A DNA stretch of 64,000 nt from Nocardioides sp. HDW12B (GTDB lineage Bacteria > Actinomycetota > Actinomycetes > Propionibacteriales > Nocardioidaceae). The stretch is from NCBI RefSeq assembly GCF_011299595.1, contig NZ_CP049867.1, forward strand, positions 2,604,001-2,668,000, read 5' to 3'. The notes under the pieces were generated by a model. It worked only from the letters and a program-made list of their open reading frames with translations. It had not been told where the DNA came from and did not search any database. The translations under genes and the position numbers were made by a program. Positions 48,072-56,884 of this stretch are shown one piece after another (position 1 is the stretch's first letter; each line of letters begins with the position of its first letter).

Positions 48072-48107
48072 TCACGCGTCGTGTCTTACGAGTACCAGGG
48101 TGCGCAT
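48072..48107 (-). CDS. Leader peptide of ilvBN
   Basis: An 11-codon ORF, MRTLVLVRHDA, with codons CTG GTA CTC GTA in a row. Its MRT start and Leu/Val core resemble the known Streptomyces ilvB leader. Stalling here should prevent the downstream terminator. The stop is 30 nt before the terminator stem. Confidence 0.8.
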   Translation of the reverse strand: MRTLVLVRHDA

Positions 48108-48219
48108 GGGACATACGGTCCCCTCTCCGGCCCGCACCGGTCAAGCCAGTGTGACAGCCGTCCCATCATCTGGGACCGCCGTCCTACGCCTCGGACGGTC
48201 TGCGGGTGGGGACGCGAAC

Positions 48220-48249
48220 GCGGGCCGCCTCCCGGAGGAGGCGGCCCGC
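48220..48249 (-). terminator. GC-rich hairpin after katA
   Basis: A perfect 13-bp stem (48220-48232 with 48237-48249) with a CGGA loop, 49 nt beyond the katA stop. No T tract follows. Confidence 0.65.
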
Positions 48250-48297
48250 GTCGTCGTACGGGTCAGGCGGCGCCGCGGCGGGCGGCGCCCGACGAGG

Positions 48298-49839
48298 TCA
48301 CTCGGAGAGCACGCCCTCGGGCTCGGTCGGGCCGGGGGCCGGACCGGTGGCGGTGCCGGCGTGCACCAGCTCCTCGATGCGCTTGCCGCACTCCTCGTCG
48401 ACGTTGCGCCAGTACTCGAAGACCTTCGGGAGGCGCTCCCCCTTCACGCCGCCGAGGATGTGACCGGCGACGTTCTCGACGAAGCGGTCACGCTGCTCCT
48501 GGGTCCAGACCTCGTTGACCAGGGTGCGGGCCTGGCCGAAGTCGTCGTCCTCGGCGCGCAGGGCGTAGGCGCTGCGCACCATCGCGCCGTCGGCCTCCCA
48601 CGAGTCCTCGACCTCGCCGATCTCGTTGCTGTAGCCGCGGCCCTCGGTGTTGGGGGCGTAGACCGGCTGGTCGCCGGAGTGGTCGTAGGCCATCGGGCCG
48701 TCGAAGGCGAAGGTGTTGTAGCCCTCGACGCGGGGCCGGTTGACCGGCAGCTGCAGGTAGTTCGGCCCGATGCGGTAGCGGTGGGTGTCGGAGTAGGCGA
48801 ACACCCGGCCGATGAGCATCTTGTCCGGGCTGAAGCTGATGCCCGGCACGACCGCGCTGGGCTCGAAGGCCGCCTGCTCGATCTGGGCGAAGAAGTTGTC
48901 CGGGTTCTTGTTCAGCGTCATGGTCCCGACCTTGATGAGCGGGTAGTCGCTGTGCGGCCAGATCTTCGTCAGGTCGAACGGGTTGAAGCGGTAGGTCTTC
49001 GCGTCCTCGTAGGGCATCACCTGGACGTGCAGCGTCCACGACGGGAAGTCGCCGTCGGCGATGGCGTCGTAGAGGTCGCGACGGTGGAAGTCGGAGTCGT
49101 CGCCGGCGATCTTGTTGGCGGCCTCCTGGGTCAGGCCCTTGACGCCCTGGTCGGACTTGAAGTGGTACTTGATCCAGAACTTCTCGCCCGCGGCGTTGAT
49201 CCACATGAAGGTGTGGGAGCCGTAGCCGTTCATGTGGCGGTAGGACCGCGGGATGCCGCGGTCGCCCATGAGGTAGGTGACCTGGTGCGCCGACTCGGGG
49301 TTGAGGGTCCAGAAGTCCCACTGCATGTCGTTGTCACGCAGACCGGGACCGCCGCGACGCTTCTGGCTGCGGATGAAGTGGGGGAACTTCATCGTGTCGC
49401 GGATGAAGAAGACCGGGGTGTTGTTGCCGACGAGGTCGTAGTTGCCCTCGGAGGTGTAGAACTTCAGCGAGAAGCCGCGCGGGTCGCGCCAGGTGTCGGG
49501 CGAGCCCTGCTCGCCGGCGACGGTGGAGAAGCGCGCGAGCATCTCGGTCTTCACGCCGGGCTGGAACAGCGCCGCCTTCGTGTACGCCGACACGTCCTCG
49601 GTCGTCTCGAAGGTGCCGAAGGCCCCGGAGCCCTTCGCGTGCACGTTGCGCTCCGGCACCCGCTCGCGGTTGAAGTGCGCCATCTGCTCGATGAAGTGCC
49701 GGTCGTGCAGGAGGATCGGGCCGTCGGAGCCCAGCGTCAGGGAGTGGCTGTCGCTGCCGGCCGGGGAGCCGGTCAGGGTGTGCGAGCCCCCCTGCGGGGT
49801 GCCCTCGATCTCGCCTGTCTCGCCACGGGTGGCTGTCAT
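48298..49839 (-). CDS. katA: Monofunctional haem catalase
   Basis: Decomposes hydrogen peroxide in the cytoplasm. 513 residues, a small-subunit clade 3 catalase. The distal His (residue 67) is in [16 protein letters not shown], the distal Asn in [13 protein letters not shown], and the haem-ligand Tyr (about residue 349) in [17 protein letters not shown]. An N-terminal polar stretch of 30 residues precedes the fold. ATG 49839 follows AGGAGGA. A palindrome at 49971-49987 lies upstream. No furA or catR is next to it. Confidence 0.96.
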   Translation of the reverse strand: MTATRGETGEIEGTPQGGSHTLTGSPAGSDSHSLTLGSDGPILLHDRHFIEQMAHFNRERVPERNVHAKGSGAFGTFETTEDVSAYTKAALFQPGVKTEMLARFSTVAGEQGSPDTWRDPRGFSLKFYTSEGNYDLVGNNTPVFFIRDTMKFPHFIRSQKRRGGPGLRDNDMQWDFWTLNPESAHQVTYLMGDRGIPRSYRHMNGYGSHTFMWINAAGEKFWIKYHFKSDQGVKGLTQEAANKIAGDDSDFHRRDLYDAIADGDFPSWTLHVQVMPYEDAKTYRFNPFDLTKIWPHSDYPLIKVGTMTLNKNPDNFFAQIEQAAFEPSAVVPGISFSPDKMLIGRVFAYSDTHRYRIGPNYLQLPVNRPRVEGYNTFAFDGPMAYDHSGDQPVYAPNTEGRGYSNEIGEVEDSWEADGAMVRSAYALRAEDDDFGQARTLVNEVWTQEQRDRFVENVAGHILGGVKGERLPKVFEYWRNVDEECGKRIEELVHAGTATGPAPGPTEPEGVLSE

Positions 49840-49970
49840 GTGGTTCCTCCTGCTGTCGGGTGTCGTCGTCCGTCGTCGCGCTGGGGTCCGTCAGGCCGTC
49901 GACCGTGGTCGGTGGCCTGCTGTCCTCCTACCCGTTGGGCGCGGGGGCCATGCCCGGTGACGGGGGTCAG

Positions 49971-49987
49971 TCTGGAACGTGTCCAGA
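49971..49987. promoter_or_regulatory. Inverted repeat upstream of katA
   Basis: TCTGGA-ACGTG-TCCAGA is a perfect 6-bp inverted repeat with a 5-bp spacer, 131 bp before the katA ATG and 31 bp after the glucosidase stop. It could be a regulator site for katA. Confidence 0.4.
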
Positions 49988-50017
49988 AGATCGCGCCAGC
50001 CCCGGAGCGGGCTCGGC

Positions 50018-51751
50018 TCAGCCGAGGACGACGCTCTGGCCCCAGGGCGCGAGCGTGCCGCCCGGCTCGAGCCGCTCGCCGAGGACGACCTCGCCGGTCA
50101 GCAGGTCCGTGTCGTCGCCCAGGTCCACGGCGGCCGGGGTCCCCGAGAGGTTGACCACCACCAACAGGCGGACGTCCCCGAGTCGACGTACGTAGGCGAA
50201 GAGCTGCTCGTGCTCGAGCAGCAGGAACCTCACGTCCCCCTCGACCACTACGGAGTGCTTCCGCCTCAGTGCGATGAGACGGCGGTAGTGGTGGAACACC
50301 GAGCCGGGGTCGGCCACGGCCGCCTCGGCGTTGATCTCGGTGTGGTTCGGGTTGACCGGCAGCCACGGCGTGCCGGTGGTGAAGCCGGCGTGCTCGGTGG
50401 CGTCCCACTGCATCGGGGTGCGGGCGTTGTCGCGCGACTTCACGGCGAGCGCGGTCACCACCTCCTCCAGCGGTACGCCGCTCGCGGCCGCGTCGCGCGC
50501 CCAGTTCACCGACTCGACGTCGGCGTACTGCTCGACCGAGGTGAAGTGGGCGTTGGTCATGCCCAGCTCCTCGCCCTGGTAGACGTACGGCGTCCCGCGC
50601 AGCAGGTGGAGCACCGTCCCCCACGCCTGCGCGCTCTCGACGCGGAAGGCACCGTCGTCGCCCCAGCGCGACACGATGCGGGGCTGGTCGTGGTTGTTCC
50701 AGTAGAGGCTGTTCCAGCCGGCCGCGGCCAGGCCGTCCTGCCAGTGCTCCAGGTTGGCCTTGAGCGCGGGCAGCGACAGCGGCGCGAGGTCCCACTTGCC
50801 CGCCCCGCCGGGACGGCTGTCGAGGTCCATGTGCTCGAAGGTGAAGACCATGTCGACCTCGGCACGCGCCGGGTCGGTGTAGAGCCGGGCCTCCTCGACC
50901 GGGGTCGCCGGGGTCTCCCCGACCGTGATGAGACGACGCCCCGCGGCGGCGGCGGGCGCCATCACGGCGGCGTTCATCTCCTGGAGGAACTCGTGGACGC
51001 GGGGCCCGTTGAGGTACTGATCGCCGCCGAAGCTGCCGGAGGTCGCCGTCCCCCCGCCGTCGACGAGCGCGCCGTCCGGGCCCACCCGCTTGGAGATCAT
51101 GTTGATGACGTCCATGCGGAAGCCGTCGACGCCGCGGTCGACCCAGCGGCGCATCATCGCGAAGACGGCCTCGCGCACCTCGGGGTTCTCCCAGTTGAGG
51201 TCGGGCTGCTTGCGGGTGAAGAGGTGGAGGTAGTACTCGCCGGTCGCCTCGTCGAGCTCCCAGGCCGACCCGGAGAAGAACGAGCGCCAGTTGGTCGGCT
51301 CGGCGCCCTCGCTGCCCGGCTCGTGGCCCTCGCGCGCCGGTCGCCACCAGTACCAGTCCCGCTTCGGGCTGTCCGTCGCGCTGCGGCTCTCGACGAACCA
51401 CGCGTGCTCGTCGCTGCTGTGGTTGACGACGAGGTCCATGACCAGCTTCATGCCGCGCTCGTGGAGCCCGGCGATCAGCCGGTCGACGTCGGCGAGCGTG
51501 CCGAACACCGGGTCGACGTCCTCGTAGTCGCTGATGTCGTAGCCGTTGTCGTCCTGCGGCGAGGTGAAGAACGGCGACACCCACACCACGTCCACCCCGA
51601 GCAGCGCGAGGTGGTCGAGCCGGTCGATGAGCCCGGGCAGGTCGCCGACGCCGTCGCCGTCGCTGTCGGCGAACGAGCGTGGGTAGACCTGGTAGACCAC
51701 GGCGGAGCGCCACCAGTCGTCGGGCCGGGCGGGTGCGGGGATGTCGGTCAC
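50018..51751 (-). CDS. GH13 alpha-glucosidase
   Basis: A cytoplasmic alpha-glucosidase/oligo-1,6-glucosidase-type enzyme of 577 residues. The GH13 barrel motifs are DLVVNHSSDEHAWF, the nucleophile Asp in DGFRMDVINMISK, the acid Glu in ITVGETPATPVEE and the transition-state Asp in WNNHDQPRIVSRWG. It has QPDLNWENPEVR, common in the QWxxN-GH13_23/31 type. GTG 51751 (VTDIPAPARPDDWW); the frame is open upstream. Isolated, with no trehalose or maltose genes alongside. Confidence 0.92.
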   Translation of the reverse strand: MTDIPAPARPDDWWRSAVVYQVYPRSFADSDGDGVGDLPGLIDRLDHLALLGVDVVWVSPFFTSPQDDNGYDISDYEDVDPVFGTLADVDRLIAGLHERGMKLVMDLVVNHSSDEHAWFVESRSATDSPKRDWYWWRPAREGHEPGSEGAEPTNWRSFFSGSAWELDEATGEYYLHLFTRKQPDLNWENPEVREAVFAMMRRWVDRGVDGFRMDVINMISKRVGPDGALVDGGGTATSGSFGGDQYLNGPRVHEFLQEMNAAVMAPAAAAGRRLITVGETPATPVEEARLYTDPARAEVDMVFTFEHMDLDSRPGGAGKWDLAPLSLPALKANLEHWQDGLAAAGWNSLYWNNHDQPRIVSRWGDDGAFRVESAQAWGTVLHLLRGTPYVYQGEELGMTNAHFTSVEQYADVESVNWARDAAASGVPLEEVVTALAVKSRDNARTPMQWDATEHAGFTTGTPWLPVNPNHTEINAEAAVADPGSVFHHYRRLIALRRKHSVVVEGDVRFLLLEHEQLFAYVRRLGDVRLLVVVNLSGTPAAVDLGDDTDLLTGEVVLGERLEPGGTLAPWGQSVVLG

Positions 51752-51968
51752 GTCCGCGAGACTAGCGAGACCCCCACACGGCTCGTCGTACGACGGACGC
51801 CGCTCTCCACACCCGGAGGTCAGCCGGGACCAAGGTCCTGACATGACGCTCCGGGCGCCCTACCCTGAGGAGCATGATCGGGGGAGATCCGGGCGTGTTC
51901 CGGGTAGGCGCGGCGCGGTCCGTGTCGAGCCGGCGACCTGGACCGCCGACCGCCTCACAGGACCGACG

Positions 51969-52430
51969 GTGAGCGTGCGAGCGCCGCGCTGTGTCGCCAC
52001 GCTCGTCGTGATGCTCGTCGTGATGCTCGTCGCGGGCGGTTGCACCTCGAACGCCGAGCCGAGCCGCGACTACCGACCCGTCGACGACCGGGTCCTGTTC
52101 CGGCAGGTCGAGGACCTGCCGGGGGTCCGCTCCGCCGACATCTCCTGGGACTCCTCCTTCACCAACGGAGCCGTCTACTCGGGGACCGTGCGTCTCGAGC
52201 GACGCGTCGACCCGGTCGACACGCTCGACCACGTCACCGCCATCCTCTGGCAGGGGCGCCCGGACTCGTCAGTCATCCTGGACGTCGTGACACCGCGCGG
52301 GAGCATCAACAACGCCTCGATCCGCCTCCAGGACCACCTCGAGATCGAGGAACGGTTCGGGCCCCAGCCCGGCGACGGTGACGTCCCCCCGGACGCACCC
52401 CCCCTGCCCCGTCCGGTCCCCGTCCGATGA
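51969..52430 (+). CDS. Predicted lipoprotein of unknown function
   Basis: A 153-residue protein with a signal peptide VSVRAPRCVATLVVMLVVM and a lipobox VAGGC. The mature part begins TSNAEPSRDYRPVDD and includes VEDLPGVRSADISWDS and LDHVTAILWQG, a repeated alpha/beta pattern seen in small actinobacterial lipoproteins, and a Pro-rich end. GTG 51969 gives the best signal peptide; ATG 51741 and ATG 51843 are in frame upstream but place the signal far inside the protein. The h-region is coded by a 12-bp tandem repeat. Confidence 0.75.
   Translation: MSVRAPRCVATLVVMLVVMLVAGGCTSNAEPSRDYRPVDDRVLFRQVEDLPGVRSADISWDSSFTNGAVYSGTVRLERRVDPVDTLDHVTAILWQGRPDSSVILDVVTPRGSINNASIRLQDHLEIEERFGPQPGDGDVPPDAPPLPRPVPVR
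52002..52025 (+). repeat. Two perfect 12-bp repeats in a signal peptide
   Basis: CTCGTCGTGATG occurs at 52002-52013 and 52014-52025, with a partial third copy after, encoding LVVMLVVM in the hydrophobic core. Confidence 0.95.
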
Positions 52431-52467
52431 GCGCTGTCGGGCGCATCGCCGTGACACTGAGCCTGCG

Positions 52468-53241
52468 ATGACGGACCGGCTCTACCGCGGCGTCGTCGGC
52501 GCCGGACGCGTCGCGCTGCGTGCGCTGGACCTGCGCGTCGAGCTCACGGGCGACGAGCACGTGCCGGTCCGGGGGCCGGTGGTGCTCGCGGCCAACCACG
52601 TCAGCTTCCTCGACTTCCTGCTCGTCGGGCTGACCGCCGACCGCAGCCGGCGCCTGGTGCGGTTCCTGGCCCGGCACGAGGTCTTCGACCACTGGGCCTC
52701 GCGACGCCTGATGGCCGGCATGGGCCACGTCCCCGTCGACCGTCGTGCGCCCGCTGCGGCGTACCTCCACGCACGGCGCCTGCTGCGCGCGGGCGAGGCG
52801 GTCGGGGTCTTCCCGGAGGCCGGGGTCAGCCGCTCCTTCACCGTCCGGGCGCTGATGCCCGGCGCGGTCGCGCTGGCCCGCGAGACCGGCGCCCCGCTGC
52901 TGCCGGTGGCGGTGTGGGGCCCGCAGCGCCTGCTCACGGCCAAGCAGCGCCCGGAGGTACGTCGTGGCCGCCCGGTCACGCTCGTGGTCGGCGAGCCGCT
53001 CGACGTGTCCGCGGCGGCCGGCGTGGCCGACGCGGTCGCCGGGACCCGGCTGCTCGGCGCCACGCTGCAACGCATGCTCGACGACGTCCAGCGGCTCCCC
53101 CGCCACCGGCCCGGCCCGGGCGAGGCCCCCGTCTGGCACCCCGCGCACCTGGGCGGGCACGCCCTCACCGTCGCGGACGCCGCGACGCTGCAGGACCTGC
53201 CCCGGTCGGCGGTCGCGCCGACGTGGCAGCCCCGGGCCTGA
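52468..53241 (+). CDS. PlsC-family acyltransferase
   Basis: A 257-residue glycerolipid acyltransferase paralogue. The H-x4-D motif is in LAANHVSFLDFLLVG and the acceptor site FPEAGVSRSFTV replaces the usual FPEGTRS, so the acyl-acceptor may be unusual (ornithine lipid and phosphatidylinositol mannoside enzymes show such changes). ATG 52468 (MTDRLYRGVV) lies 37 nt after the lipoprotein stop. A second PlsC is at 7930 in this window. Confidence 0.86.
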   Translation: MTDRLYRGVVGAGRVALRALDLRVELTGDEHVPVRGPVVLAANHVSFLDFLLVGLTADRSRRLVRFLARHEVFDHWASRRLMAGMGHVPVDRRAPAAAYLHARRLLRAGEAVGVFPEAGVSRSFTVRALMPGAVALARETGAPLLPVAVWGPQRLLTAKQRPEVRRGRPVTLVVGEPLDVSAAAGVADAVAGTRLLGATLQRMLDDVQRLPRHRPGPGEAPVWHPAHLGGHALTVADAATLQDLPRSAVAPTWQPRA

Positions 53242-53253
53242 GAGCCCGGCGGA

Positions 53254-54024
53254 TCAGCGCGGTCCGGTGACCCGGCGGTCCAGCCAGGTCGCCCTCACCA
53301 GCAGCCAGAAGAACCCGACCGGCCCCAGCAGGAAGGCCACCGCACCGACGACGACCGCGGCTCGGCTCGCGGGGTCGTCGTCGCCCAGGGCCCACAGCGT
53401 CACCCAGAGGGCGAGCAGGCCGGGCACCAGCAGGGGCTGGGGGTCGAGCACGGCGGCACCGGCCGTGCCCACCGACGGCTGGGCCACCGTGTCCAGCGGC
53501 GGCACGGGCGCGGGGTCCCAGACCAGGCCGAGAGCGTCGGCGAGGTCCGGCTCGGCGCCGTCGGCGCACCACTCGGACCGAGCCAGGTGCAGCAGGACCG
53601 CACCCTCGGCGTCCACCAGCGCGAGGCGCGTCACCGGTCCCTGACGCGGGTCGGCCAGGCGGCCCGGCCGCAGCGCGACCGGGGCTCCGCTCCGGCCCGG
53701 CCCCGGCAGCCACCACCGCCTCGTGGAGCCGTTGTGCACGACGAGCGCCGTGGAGGTGGCGGTGATCCGGGCCCGCGCGGCGAAGCGTCGCGGCACGGGC
53801 GTCGTCGGCCGCGCCCGGACCAGGGTGCGACCTCGCCCGCGCCGGGCCAGGAGACGCCACCCCCCGAGCACCACCAGCGCGAGCAGACCGGCTCCCAGCA
53901 GCACGAGGGACGGCGGCCGGGTGCCGGTCACGACGAGCACCGTCAGGCCCAGCACGACGGCGTACGACGTCGCCAGCGCAGCGGGGAACCACCGCGGGAC
54001 GACGTCCTCGTCGCCCGGTGTCAT
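53254..54024 (-). CDS. Uncharacterised membrane protein
   Basis: A 256-residue protein with two N-terminal hydrophobic segments (ALATSYAVVLGLTVLVV and LVLLGAGLLALVVLGGW), a soluble middle of about 130 residues rich in Arg and Pro, and two C-terminal ones (LLVPGLLALWVTLWAL, AVVVGAVAFLLGPVGFFWLLV). No family recognised. ATG 54024 overlaps the stop of the transporter gene by 4 bp. Confidence 0.75.
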   Translation of the reverse strand: MTPGDEDVVPRWFPAALATSYAVVLGLTVLVVTGTRPPSLVLLGAGLLALVVLGGWRLLARRGRGRTLVRARPTTPVPRRFAARARITATSTALVVHNGSTRRWWLPGPGRSGAPVALRPGRLADPRQGPVTRLALVDAEGAVLLHLARSEWCADGAEPDLADALGLVWDPAPVPPLDTVAQPSVGTAGAAVLDPQPLLVPGLLALWVTLWALGDDDPASRAAVVVGAVAFLLGPVGFFWLLVRATWLDRRVTGPR

Positions 54025-55106
54025 CCCGCCGCACGCGTGGCGGGCCGGCTGGTCCCGGCGGCGGTGGTCCGCCGGCTCGCCCACGCCCCGATGGCGACCC
54101 CGAGCAGGGCCACGAGCCCGCCCAGCACGGTCGTGAGGTCGAGGTGGTCGCCCGAGACGCCCTGGATCAGCAGCGAGGCCACCACCTGGCCGGCGACCGT
54201 GCAGAGCCCGAGCACCAGCACCCCGTGCACCTTCACCAGCAGGGCCGCGCCGGAGATGAAGACCACGCCCATGAGGCCGCCGGTGTAGAGCCACCACCCG
54301 CCGGGCAGGTCCGGCGGGCCCGTCAGCTCACCCCGCACGGCCAGGGAGACCACCAGCAGGAGCACCAGGCACGTCGTACCGACGGTGAAGTTGAGCAGCG
54401 CCGCCGCCATCGGACCGCCGACACCCGAGACCCGGCCGTTGACGGCCTGCTGCCAGCTCGTCGCCGCTCCCGCCAGCAGCGGCAGGAGCGCGAGCAGCAG
54501 CGCGGCCCCGGTCAGCGCGCCGGCGCCCTCGAGGCGGCCCGAGACGCTGACCACCACCGCGACCAGGGTCAGCGCGGCCCCCACCACCCGGCCGCCGCTG
54601 ACCGCGCGGCGCCCCGAGGGCCCGAGGCCCAGGTGGTCGACGAGCAGCGCGCTGGAGGTCTGGCCGGCCACCACAGCCACCACGAAGAGGGCGACGCCGA
54701 TGGTGCCGACGGTGATGCCCTGCGAGGCGACCAGCGAGGCGCCGGCCACCCCGCCGAGCAGCTGCCAGGGGCGCAGCGCTCCCGAGCGGGCCGCGCCCAC
54801 GATCGCGTACGCCTCCCGGCGCACGCGCGGGACCAGCAGGGCGACGAGCGCCAGGACCACGAGCCCGGAGCCGAAGGAGACGACCGCGGCGGCCGTGCCG
54901 GCGCGCAGGCCCGAGCCGAGCTCGCCGGCCAGCCGGCCGTTGACGTCGGACTGCAGGGCCACCAGCCCGCCCATGCCCACCATCGCCGGGATCGCGACGA
55001 CCTCCAGCAACCGGGTCGCGGGATCCGGTCGGTCGTCGGCGCTGTCGGGGCCGTCGGGGTCGTCGGGGCCGGACCCGCCTGCCGTCGGTGCCTGGGGGGC
55101 GGTCAC
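54021..55106 (-). CDS. DMT-superfamily transporter (DUF606/YdcZ duplicated)
   Basis: A 361-residue membrane protein that appears to be two YdcZ-like halves: the first includes [21 protein letters not shown] and the second [18 protein letters not shown], each followed by four or five TM segments and by NGR motifs ([13 protein letters not shown] and [12 protein letters not shown]). The family is predicted to export small metabolites. GTG 55106 overlaps the ilvD stop (GTGA), so it is coupled to ilvD; export of branched-chain intermediates is a possibility only. Confidence 0.86.
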   Translation of the reverse strand: MTAPQAPTAGGSGPDDPDGPDSADDRPDPATRLLEVVAIPAMVGMGGLVALQSDVNGRLAGELGSGLRAGTAAAVVSFGSGLVVLALVALLVPRVRREAYAIVGAARSGALRPWQLLGGVAGASLVASQGITVGTIGVALFVVAVVAGQTSSALLVDHLGLGPSGRRAVSGGRVVGAALTLVAVVVSVSGRLEGAGALTGAALLLALLPLLAGAATSWQQAVNGRVSGVGGPMAAALLNFTVGTTCLVLLLVVSLAVRGELTGPPDLPGGWWLYTGGLMGVVFISGAALLVKVHGVLVLGLCTVAGQVVASLLIQGVSGDHLDLTTVLGGLVALLGVAIGAWASRRTTAAGTSRPATRAAG

Positions 55107-56818
55107 CCGCAGACGGCGCCGTGCGCGGCGGACTGCACGACCTTGGCGTACTTCCCGAGGACGCCACGGGTGTACTTCGGCGCGTTGGGCGTCCAGCCCT
55201 CGCGCCGCGCGGCCAGCTCCTCGTCGTCGATGCGCACGTCGAGACGGCCGTTGGCCACGTCGAGCGTGATCGGGTCACCGTCGCGCACGAACGCGATGGG
55301 CCCGGCGTCGACGGCCTCCGGGGCGATGTGACCCACGCACAGGCCCGTCGTACCGCCGGAGAAGCGGCCGTCGGTGACCAGCAGCACGTCCTTGCCCAGC
55401 CCGGCGCCCTTGATGGCGCCGGTGATCGCGAGCATCTCGCGCATGCCAGGGCCACCCTTGGGGCCCTCGTAGCGGATGACGACGACGTCGCCGGCCTCGA
55501 TCCCGCCCTCGCCGAGCGCGTCCAGGGCGGCCCGCTCGCCGTCGAAGACCCGGGCCACGCCGTCGAAGACCTCCTCGTCGAAGCCGGCCGACTTCACCAC
55601 CGCCCCCTCCGGAGCGAGGCTGCCGTGGAGGATGGTGATGCCGCCGGTGCGGTGGATCGGGCGTGCGAGGTCGCGGATGATGTCGTCGTCGACGCTCGGC
55701 GGGTCCAGGGCGGCGATGTTCTCGGCCATCGTCCGGCCCGTCACGGTCAGGCAGTCGCCGTCCATGAGGCCGGCGTCCAGCAGCAGCTTCATGACGACCG
55801 GGATGCCGCCGATCTTGTCGACGTCGTTCATGACGTAGCGACCGAACGGCTTGAGGTCGCCCAGGTGCGGCACCTTCGCACCGATCCGCGTGAAGTCCTC
55901 GAGGGTCAGGTCGACCTCCGCCTCGCGGGCGATGGCCAGCAGGTGGAGAACGGCGTTGGTGGAGCCGCCCAGCGCCATCACCACGGCGATGGCGTTCTCG
56001 AAGGCGGGCTTGGTCATGATCTGCCGCGCGGTGATGCCCTGGCGCAGCATGCCGACCACCGCCTCGCCGGAGCGGTGGGCGAAGCCGTCACGGCGACGGT
56101 CGACGGCGGGCGGCGCGGCCGACCCGGGCAGCGACATGCCGATCGCCTCGGCGACCGAGGCCATCGTGTTGGCGGTGTACATCCCGCCGCACGCGCCCTC
56201 GCCCGGGCAGATCGCGCGCTCGATGCGGTCGACCTCCTCGCGGGTGATCTTGCCGGCGAGGCAGGCACCGACGGCCTCGAAGGCGTCGATGATCGTGACG
56301 TCCTGGCCGTCCACCTGCCCCGGCATGGTCGAGCCGGCGTAGAGGAAGACCGAGGCGAGGTCGAGCCGGGCCGCGGCCATGAGCATGCCCGGCAGCGACT
56401 TGTCGCACCCGGCCAGCAGGACGGAGCCGTCGAGGCGCTCGGCCATCATCACGGTCTCGACCGAGTCGGCGATCACCTCGCGCGAGACCAGCGAGAAGTG
56501 CATGCCCTCGTGGCCCATGGAGATGCCGTCGGAGACCGAGATGGTGCCGAACTCCAGCGGGTAGCCGCCGCCGGCGTGCACGCCGTTCTTGACCGCCTTC
56601 GCGAGCCGGTCCAGGGAGAGGTTGCACGGCGTGATCTCGTTCCACGACGAGGCCACGCCGATTTGCGGCTTGAGGAAGTCCTCGTCGCCCATGCCCACGG
56701 CGCGCAGCATCCCGCGGGCCGCAGCCCGCTCGAGACCGTCGGTGACGTCGCGCGAGCGCGGCTTCAGGTCGTGCGTCGCCGCAGGGCTGTCAGGGGTCTG
56801 GGGGCCGGTCGCTGCCAT
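55103..56818 (-). CDS. ilvD: Dihydroxy-acid dehydratase
   Basis: Dehydrates the dihydroxy acids to the branched keto acids in valine and isoleucine synthesis. 571 residues. The Fe-S ligands are in [28 protein letters not shown] and [18 protein letters not shown]. Other marks are [15 protein letters not shown] and [20 protein letters not shown] 56818; a TAGCAT hexamer a few bases upstream implies very little 5' UTR, so unlike ilvB this gene has no room for a leader peptide. It begins a minus-strand operon of three genes. Confidence 0.95.
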   Translation of the reverse strand: MAATGPQTPDSPAATHDLKPRSRDVTDGLERAAARGMLRAVGMGDEDFLKPQIGVASSWNEITPCNLSLDRLAKAVKNGVHAGGGYPLEFGTISVSDGISMGHEGMHFSLVSREVIADSVETVMMAERLDGSVLLAGCDKSLPGMLMAAARLDLASVFLYAGSTMPGQVDGQDVTIIDAFEAVGACLAGKITREEVDRIERAICPGEGACGGMYTANTMASVAEAIGMSLPGSAAPPAVDRRRDGFAHRSGEAVVGMLRQGITARQIMTKPAFENAIAVVMALGGSTNAVLHLLAIAREAEVDLTLEDFTRIGAKVPHLGDLKPFGRYVMNDVDKIGGIPVVMKLLLDAGLMDGDCLTVTGRTMAENIAALDPPSVDDDIIRDLARPIHRTGGITILHGSLAPEGAVVKSAGFDEEVFDGVARVFDGERAALDALGEGGIEAGDVVVIRYEGPKGGPGMREMLAITGAIKGAGLGKDVLLVTDGRFSGGTTGLCVGHIAPEAVDAGPIAFVRDGDPITLDVANGRLDVRIDDEELAARREGWTPNAPKYTRGVLGKYAKVVQSAAHGAVCG

Positions 56819-56872
56819 GGCGCGAATGCTACGCGTGGAGGCGTCCGCCCCACCCGGCCGTCCCGCGCCCGC

Positions 56873-56884
56873 TACCGTCGGAGG
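56873..56884 (+). promoter_or_regulatory. Leaderless-type -10 element before the cyclase
   Basis: TACCGT at 56873-56878, six bases (CGGAGG), then GTG 56885. Confidence 0.5.

Noticed and set aside
46125-48518. Long plus-strand frames over ilvB (46125-48518) and over katA (47740-50154)
   Set aside because: Antisense shadows; ilvB and katA have complete catalytic motifs.
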